Shown here: positions 60,328-64,000 of the stretch, piece by piece
Numbering within the stretch: position 1 is the stretch's first letter
How the letters are laid out: every line of letters starts with the position of its first letter
Assembly (NCBI GenBank): GCA_965247915.1
Contig: OZ252048.1
Coordinates: forward strand, 3,224,001-3,288,000
Length of the DNA stretch: 64,000 nucleotides
Reading direction: 5' to 3'
Origin: JAKZRT01 sp965247915
Lineage (GTDB): Bacteria; Pseudomonadota; Alphaproteobacteria; Rhodobacterales; Rhodobacteraceae
Translations under genes and position numbers: made by a program
The notes under the pieces: model-generated
Database searches by the model: none
What the model was told of the DNA's origin: nothing
The model's input: only the letters and a program-made list of their open reading frames with translations

Positions 60328-61340
60328 ATTGCTGCCTTCAAAGTAAGGGCCGCCCGCGTGGCGGCGCGATCGGCGGGCAGCGCGCCGTCTGCGCCGAAGT
60401 GAGCCACGATTTGTGCCGCCGAGATCGCCCCGAACCGCGCCGCTGTCACCGGATCGCCGGTCTCGACGAGCCCGACGAGAAAGCCGCCGCAAAAGCTGTC
60501 GCCCGCGCCGGTGGGATCGACGGTTTTTGCGGGCTCGGCCGGGACCTGGACGGACGCGCGCGCAGCGCGGTCCCAGACGAGCGCTCCCTTCGGGCCAAGC
60601 TTAACGGCGACCGATCCCGGGCAGTGCGCCGCGAGGGTGGCGAGCGCTTCGCCGAGACCCGCCGAGGGCACGAGCGCCCGAAGTTCGACTTCGCTCGGGA
60701 GGAATGCATCGAGGCGAGCGAGGACGGGTGTGATCTCGTCGAGGCTTTTGGCGGCGAGCTGCCAGCCGGGATCAGCGGTGATAAGCGCTCCGCTTTGTGC
60801 GAAATGATCGAGCATCGCCAGCATCACCTCAGGCTGGCTCGGTGCGAGGTGGACGCCCTTGACGTCGCGCCACGCGGCCGGAATCTGAGCCGGCGTCAGC
60901 GGATGGCGGTCGCGGAAATCGGAATAGCTGATTTCGTCGGGCGCTACCCTTTCGGCTAGGGTGGCTCGCCATTGGTCGATCTTGTCAGGGCTCAGCCGGT
61001 CGGTCGGGAACCCTGCCTCGGCGAGAGAATCGGGCGGGCTGGCGAGCTCTTCCTCGCGATTTCCCTCGGCGTCATAAATGAACCAGTTGCAAGTGGCGAG
61101 CCGCTCGCCCGACCAGGCGACGCCGCCTAGATCAACGCCGCGGGACTCGAGGCGTTTGATCGTATCGCGTGGATAAGTTTCGACAGCGCAGCTGACGAGT
61201 CCAACGCGGGGTCGCCACATCAGCGCGCCAACGGCCGAATAGGCCCCGTTTCCGCCTGCCTGCGCCAGCGCCACCGTTCCGTCGGCCGAGATAACATTGT
61301 CGACCGTCAGACCCCCGACCGTAACAAGATCGGGGACCAC
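60324..61340 (-). CDS. PfkB-family carbohydrate kinase
   Basis: A 338-aa ribokinase-fold kinase. N-terminal substrate motif AQAGGNGAYSAVGALMWRP and the C-terminal PfkB signature DPTGAGDSFCGGFLVGLVE with the catalytic Asp in GAGD. I chose the GTG at 61340, 1 bp after the SIS gene and with GGAGG upstream. The family phosphorylates sugars, nucleosides and Amadori compounds (FrlD). Phosphorylation of an imported sugar conjugate is the likely first step here. Confidence 0.88.
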   Translation of the reverse strand: MVPDLVTVGGLTVDNVISADGTVALAQAGGNGAYSAVGALMWRPRVGLVSCAVETYPRDTIKRLESRGVDLGGVAWSGERLATCNWFIYDAEGNREEELASPPDSLAEAGFPTDRLSPDKIDQWRATLAERVAPDEISYSDFRDRHPLTPAQIPAAWRDVKGVHLAPSQPEVMLAMLDHFAQSGALITADPGWQLAAKSLDEITPVLARLDAFLPSEVELRALVPSAGLGEALATLAAHCPGSVAVKLGPKGALVWDRAARASVQVPAEPAKTVDPTGAGDSFCGGFLVGLVETGDPVTAARFGAISAAQIVAHFGADGALPADRAATRAALTLKAAI

Positions 61341-61341
61341 C

Positions 61342-62454
61342 TCAGCCTCCAAGCCGCGGCGCGCCGAGACCAATCGCGTCGCGCTCGACGGCGGCATGGT
61401 AGCCGAAGAGATGGAGTGGCACGCTGTAGACGATGGGCGCAGTTTCTTTGGCGACCGGCGGCAGATGCCACGAAACGTCGGCGACCTCAGCGATTTCCGT
61501 TTCGCCTTCAGGGATGATCGCGATGCAGAACCCCTCGCTACCGTGGCTCATGATCGCGGTTTCGAGGGCACGGGCGTGGCTTGCCGAGTCGGGCGCGACG
61601 AGGAACATTGGATCGCCGGCCTTCTGGGTTCGGTAGTGGTGGTATTCTTCGAGCGGGAAGGCGTAGGCGTGGATCGGCGCCAGTTCCTTGAGCTTCGCCG
61701 CACCGAACGCAGCTGGGGCGTAGTAGGGGCCGGCGCCCGCCATCAAGACGAGGTCGGCGCGGGCGAGCCGTGTGGCGAGAGCTTTTGCCGGGTCGTAAAA
61801 GGACTTGGCCACCGCATCGACCTGGGCCGGAAGTGCGTCGAGCGCTGTGCGGAGCTTCGAAACGTCTGCACCTCGGGCTTCGGCGATGGAAGCGGTCAGC
61901 GCGAGCTTCAGCGCCATCGCTGCGGTGCTCGATTGCGTTGGCCAACCGCCGCGCGTGGCGCGGATGTGAAGCGCCCCAGGGAATTCCTCCATCAGCGGCG
62001 AGCCAAGGGTATTCGACAGCCCGATCGCGTAGGCGCCGCGGGCGGCGGCGGCCTTCAGCCCGTCGATGACCGGTTCGGTCTTGCCGCTGGAGCTGAGGCC
62101 AATCACAACGGTCTCGTCGTCTACGACGTCGAGCCCGTAGGTGGCAAAGTTGAACGCTTCGCAGGGCTCGCAGACAGCACCGAGTATGCGCTCCATAACG
62201 TGGCGGACGCCATAACCGGAGATCCAGCTGTCGCCGCATCCCACCATCGCCACACGCCGGAAGGGTCTATCGGCAAGATCGGCGGCGATTGCGGCGAGTG
62301 GCGCGACGTTGGCTTCAAGGGTCGCACGGATCGCTTCGCCTTGCGACATCATCTCGCTTTCAGTGAGCGCCACGCGGCGGAAGCGCTCCGGATCGCCGGG
62401 AGCGTCGGAGGACGATTCTCGCTGGATCTCCCGCAGTCGTTGCTCAATGCTCAC
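61342..62454 (-). CDS. SIS-domain sugar isomerase/deglycase (GlmS/FrlB/AgaS-like)
   Basis: A 370-aa protein with two SIS domains. The first contains MVGCGDSWISGYGVRHVMER and VIGLSSSGKTEPVIDGLKAA (phosphosugar-binding Ser/Thr loop). The second contains LMAGAGPYYAPAAFGAAKLK and PLEEYHHYR. Relatives isomerise or deglycosylate phosphorylated amino sugars, e.g. FrlB splits fructoselysine-6-phosphate. First gene of the operon, 87 bp from the divergent DeoR regulator. Confidence 0.86.
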   Translation of the reverse strand: MSIEQRLREIQRESSSDAPGDPERFRRVALTESEMMSQGEAIRATLEANVAPLAAIAADLADRPFRRVAMVGCGDSWISGYGVRHVMERILGAVCEPCEAFNFATYGLDVVDDETVVIGLSSSGKTEPVIDGLKAAAARGAYAIGLSNTLGSPLMEEFPGALHIRATRGGWPTQSSTAAMALKLALTASIAEARGADVSKLRTALDALPAQVDAVAKSFYDPAKALATRLARADLVLMAGAGPYYAPAAFGAAKLKELAPIHAYAFPLEEYHHYRTQKAGDPMFLVAPDSASHARALETAIMSHGSEGFCIAIIPEGETEIAEVADVSWHLPPVAKETAPIVYSVPLHLFGYHAAVERDAIGLGAPRLGG

Positions 62455-62541
62455 GTGATTTTCCCTTCAGCTTGTCCGATACTATTTTCGATATCTGTCA
62501 CTTAAGTAGAAATCGCAAGTACCGATCGAGGAGTTGCAATT
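62455..62541. promoter_or_regulatory. divergent promoter/operator between the operon and the DeoR gene
   Basis: 87 bp holding both promoters. Two related motifs lie in inverted orientation: TTTTCGATATCT (62485-62496) and TAGAAATCGCAAG (62507-62519, reverse complement CTTGCGATTTCTA), with CTTAAG between. A third similar motif, AGTTTCGATTTAGT, occurs before the binding-protein gene at 63433-63446. Shared TTTCGATWT cores are plausible DeoR sites. Confidence 0.55.
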
Positions 62542-63342
62542 ATGTCCGAGGCCGCTTCCCAGTCGCAACTCAGCCCGCGGCACGAGCAAATCCTCGAAAC
62601 GCTGAAGTGCGTGAGTGTGGTCGAAGTCGCGAAGCTATCCAACGCGCTCGGGGTGTCGGTGGTCACAATTCGGTCCGATCTCGATGCGCTCGAGCGCCGG
62701 ATGCTTCTACGCCGCATCCGCGGTGGTGCGACGTCGGTCCAACCTGCACGCTTTGTGCGCCCGCTTGAACTGCTGAGCCAGAGTTTCGGAGAGGAGAAGG
62801 AGCGCATCGGCGCGATGGCGGCCAGGATGGTCCGTGATGGCGAGACAATCATCTTCGATGCCGGGACTACCACGCTGGCGATGGCGCTCGCGCTACCAGA
62901 GGATCTGCGAGATGTCGTTGTCATCACGAGCAGCCTCGATATCGCCATTTCCCTTGAGAATCATTCAGGTGTGACGGTGATGGTCACCGGCGGTACGGTA
63001 AAGAAGACTGGACGCAATCCGCGCTCGCGCTCGCTGATCCCCCCCCTTGCCGCATTCCTACTAGGCCAGATCAACGCGGATTGCGCGTATCTCTGCTGCG
63101 CCGGGATCCACGCCGGCCGAGGGTTCACGAACGCGCATTTCGAAGAGGTGGAGATCAAGCGCGCGATGCTCGCGGCTGCCAGGCGCGCAGTGATGCTGGG
63201 CGATCATGGCAAGATCGGCCATGTCGCGGGGGCGCGGATCGCGGGCGTCGAGGAGGTCTCTTCTCTTGTCACGGACCACCGCGCTGAGCCTGCCGATGTG
63301 CAGGCGCTTGAGGCCGCAGGCCTCGATGTGATCCAGACCTGA
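62542..63342 (+). CDS. DeoR-family transcriptional regulator
   Basis: A 266-aa regulator. N-terminal helix-turn-helix with the DeoR hallmark VAKLSNALGVSVVTIRSDLD and LLRRIRGGA. The C-terminal sugar-phosphate-sensing domain contains FDAGTTTLAMALALPE and VMVTGGTVKKTGRNP. The family usually represses sugar-catabolic operons and responds to a phosphorylated intermediate, in line with a kinase/SIS operon. GAGGAG precedes the ATG. Confidence 0.92.
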   Translation: MSEAASQSQLSPRHEQILETLKCVSVVEVAKLSNALGVSVVTIRSDLDALERRMLLRRIRGGATSVQPARFVRPLELLSQSFGEEKERIGAMAARMVRDGETIIFDAGTTTLAMALALPEDLRDVVVITSSLDIAISLENHSGVTVMVTGGTVKKTGRNPRSRSLIPPLAAFLLGQINADCAYLCCAGIHAGRGFTNAHFEEVEIKRAMLAAARRAVMLGDHGKIGHVAGARIAGVEEVSSLVTDHRAEPADVQALEAAGLDVIQT

Positions 63343-63517
63343 TTTCACAGTTGCCGATTTTTCGGGCGTTGGCGCCGCGCAGTTAGGCAGATCGCTGCCA
63401 TCTCTCGTTTGCAGTATTTCTTTTTTGCAAAAAGTTTCGATTTAGTATCTCCTGAAAGTACGTGGGTCTGAGTCGCGGACTTTGGCCTGAATAATTCAAT
63501 TGGACAGGGAGTATCCG
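63343..63517. promoter_or_regulatory. promoter region of the binding-protein gene
   Basis: 175 bp. It contains the AT-rich stretch TTCTTTTTTGCAAAAAGTTT and the candidate DeoR motif AGTTTCGATTTAGT (63433-63446), matching motifs in the 62455-62541 interval. A purine-rich ribosome binding site (GGACAGGGAG) precedes 63518. No terminator hairpin for the DeoR gene was evident. Confidence 0.5.
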
Positions 63518-64000
63518 ATGAAACTGACACGACGAACAGTCGTAGGCAGTCTTGCCGCCGCAACAGCCCTTTCGAGCCCGACGATCTTGCGCGCCCAGAC
63601 CCGCGAGCTGGTGATGGTGGGCTACGGAAATGAATCCGACGCCCCGCTTATCGCCGCTGGCGAGGAACTCGGCCGTCGCAATCCCGGCGTTTCGCTGCGC
63701 GTCATCGGCGGGCTCTCCGCCGAAGCGCTCGCTCAGATCAAGGCCGCGCGAGGCAACTCGCCTTACGACCTTGCCGTGATGGGTTCGCCTGCCATCATTA
63801 ATGCGCTGGCCGAGGACGTGCTTGTCCCTCTCGATTTCTCGAAGATCCCCAATTCGCAGAACGTCGATCCGCGTTTCACGCCCTACGGCTACGACGTCGG
63901 TCAGCCGATCTGGTTCGAGGGAATTGGCATCGCTTACGACACCACAAAAATCGAAACTCCGCCGACCACGTGGAAACAGCTCTGGAGCGGAGAGTATGCA
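63518..64000 (+). CDS. ABC transporter substrate-binding protein, partial (runs off the window)
   Basis: The first 161 codons of an extracellular solute-binding protein (family 1/spermidine-putrescine-like class). The N terminus LTRRTVVGSLAAATALSS is a twin-arginine-type signal with cleavage near ILRAQ. The mature part includes LVMVGYGNESDAPLIAAGEE and FEGIGIAYDTTKIETPPTTW, the hinge typical of PotD/iron-binding relatives. It probably begins the uptake system feeding the divergent operon and shares the candidate DeoR motif. Confidence 0.85.
   Translation, partial: MKLTRRTVVGSLAAATALSSPTILRAQTRELVMVGYGNESDAPLIAAGEELGRRNPGVSLRVIGGLSAEALAQIKAARGNSPYDLAVMGSPAIINALAEDVLVPLDFSKIPNSQNVDPRFTPYGYDVGQPIWFEGIGIAYDTTKIETPPTTWKQLWSGEYA

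Noticed and set aside
1..64000. CRISPR array, integron, or phage structural module
   Set aside because: No regularly spaced direct repeats, attC-like sites or phage structural genes were seen. The only tandem repeat is the 48-bp duplication in tnpA.

Overview
The window looks like an accessory, heavily rearranged stretch of an alphaproteobacterial genome, most likely from the Rhodobacterales. I infer this from gene content (TRAP and betaine-type ABC transporters, ureide and guanidino catabolism), GTGA/ATGA-coupled operons, moderately high GC, and the mix of insertion-sequence (IS) families. I could not run a taxonomic search. It may be a megaplasmid or a chromosomal genomic-island zone. At least 17 IS elements or IS remnants are visible (IS66, IS3, IS21, IS5, IS630, ISNCY/IS1202-like, IS1595, IS1380, IS1182, IS6). 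Many sit at junctions between unrelated gene fragments, so much of the window has been assembled by IS-mediated deletion.

Layout. 1-4335: an IS66 element with a pRiA4b ORF-3-like passenger, cut in tnpA by a two-ORF IS3-type element. 4336-7081: a decapitated branched-chain-amino-acid-type ABC operon (livM remnant, livG, livF) ending in a hydantoin/allantoin racemase. 7094-12975: an IS630 remnant, a second IS66 and an IS21, nested in one another. 13336-17225: a Tat-exported flavoprotein coupled to a beta-sandwich protein, facing a periplasmic dihaem cytochrome c. 17573-20512: an IS21 remnant and an IS5 element. 20737-27462: one minus-strand operon with two M24 metallohydrolases, a complete TRAP transporter and an amidase. 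27599-37618: an IS field containing a three-level nest that can be fully reconstructed (IS1595 hit by ISNCY, which was hit by IS630) and one intact aldo/keto reductase.

38061-47182: a LysR-controlled guanidino-compound locus. It holds an arginine-deiminase/amidinotransferase-fold hydrolase, the wreck of an M20 amidohydrolase, a betaine/choline-type ABC transporter whose operon is split by a second copy of the IS3-type element with a clean 8-bp target duplication, and two translationally coupled ureohydrolases, the second cut by an IS5. 48284-48826: a matB tail and aroQ. 48945-48989: the 3' half of a tRNA gene, probably tRNA-Phe, which reads as the attachment site of an island. The island side (49221-55361) carries an IS3-disrupted hypothetical gene, an IS21, a truncated hsdM and a truncated TIR-domain gene, i.e. 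the remains of a defence island.

55565-64000: the most interesting region. It is a seven-gene operon with nearly every junction a 4-bp start/stop overlap: SIS sugar isomerase/deglycase, PfkB kinase, BtpA/SgcQ-like TIM barrel, two PuuE-type (allantoinase-like) deacetylases, a hydantoin-racemase homologue that lacks both catalytic cysteines, and a TRZ/ATZ-type amidohydrolase. It is transcribed away from a DeoR regulator, and a Tat-exported solute-binding protein follows downstream of that regulator. Together these suggest uptake, phosphorylation and deglycosylation of an N-linked sugar conjugate, followed by hydrolysis of a ureide- or heterocycle-like aglycone. I know of no described pathway with this exact composition. 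No CRISPR array, rRNA or replication origin was seen.
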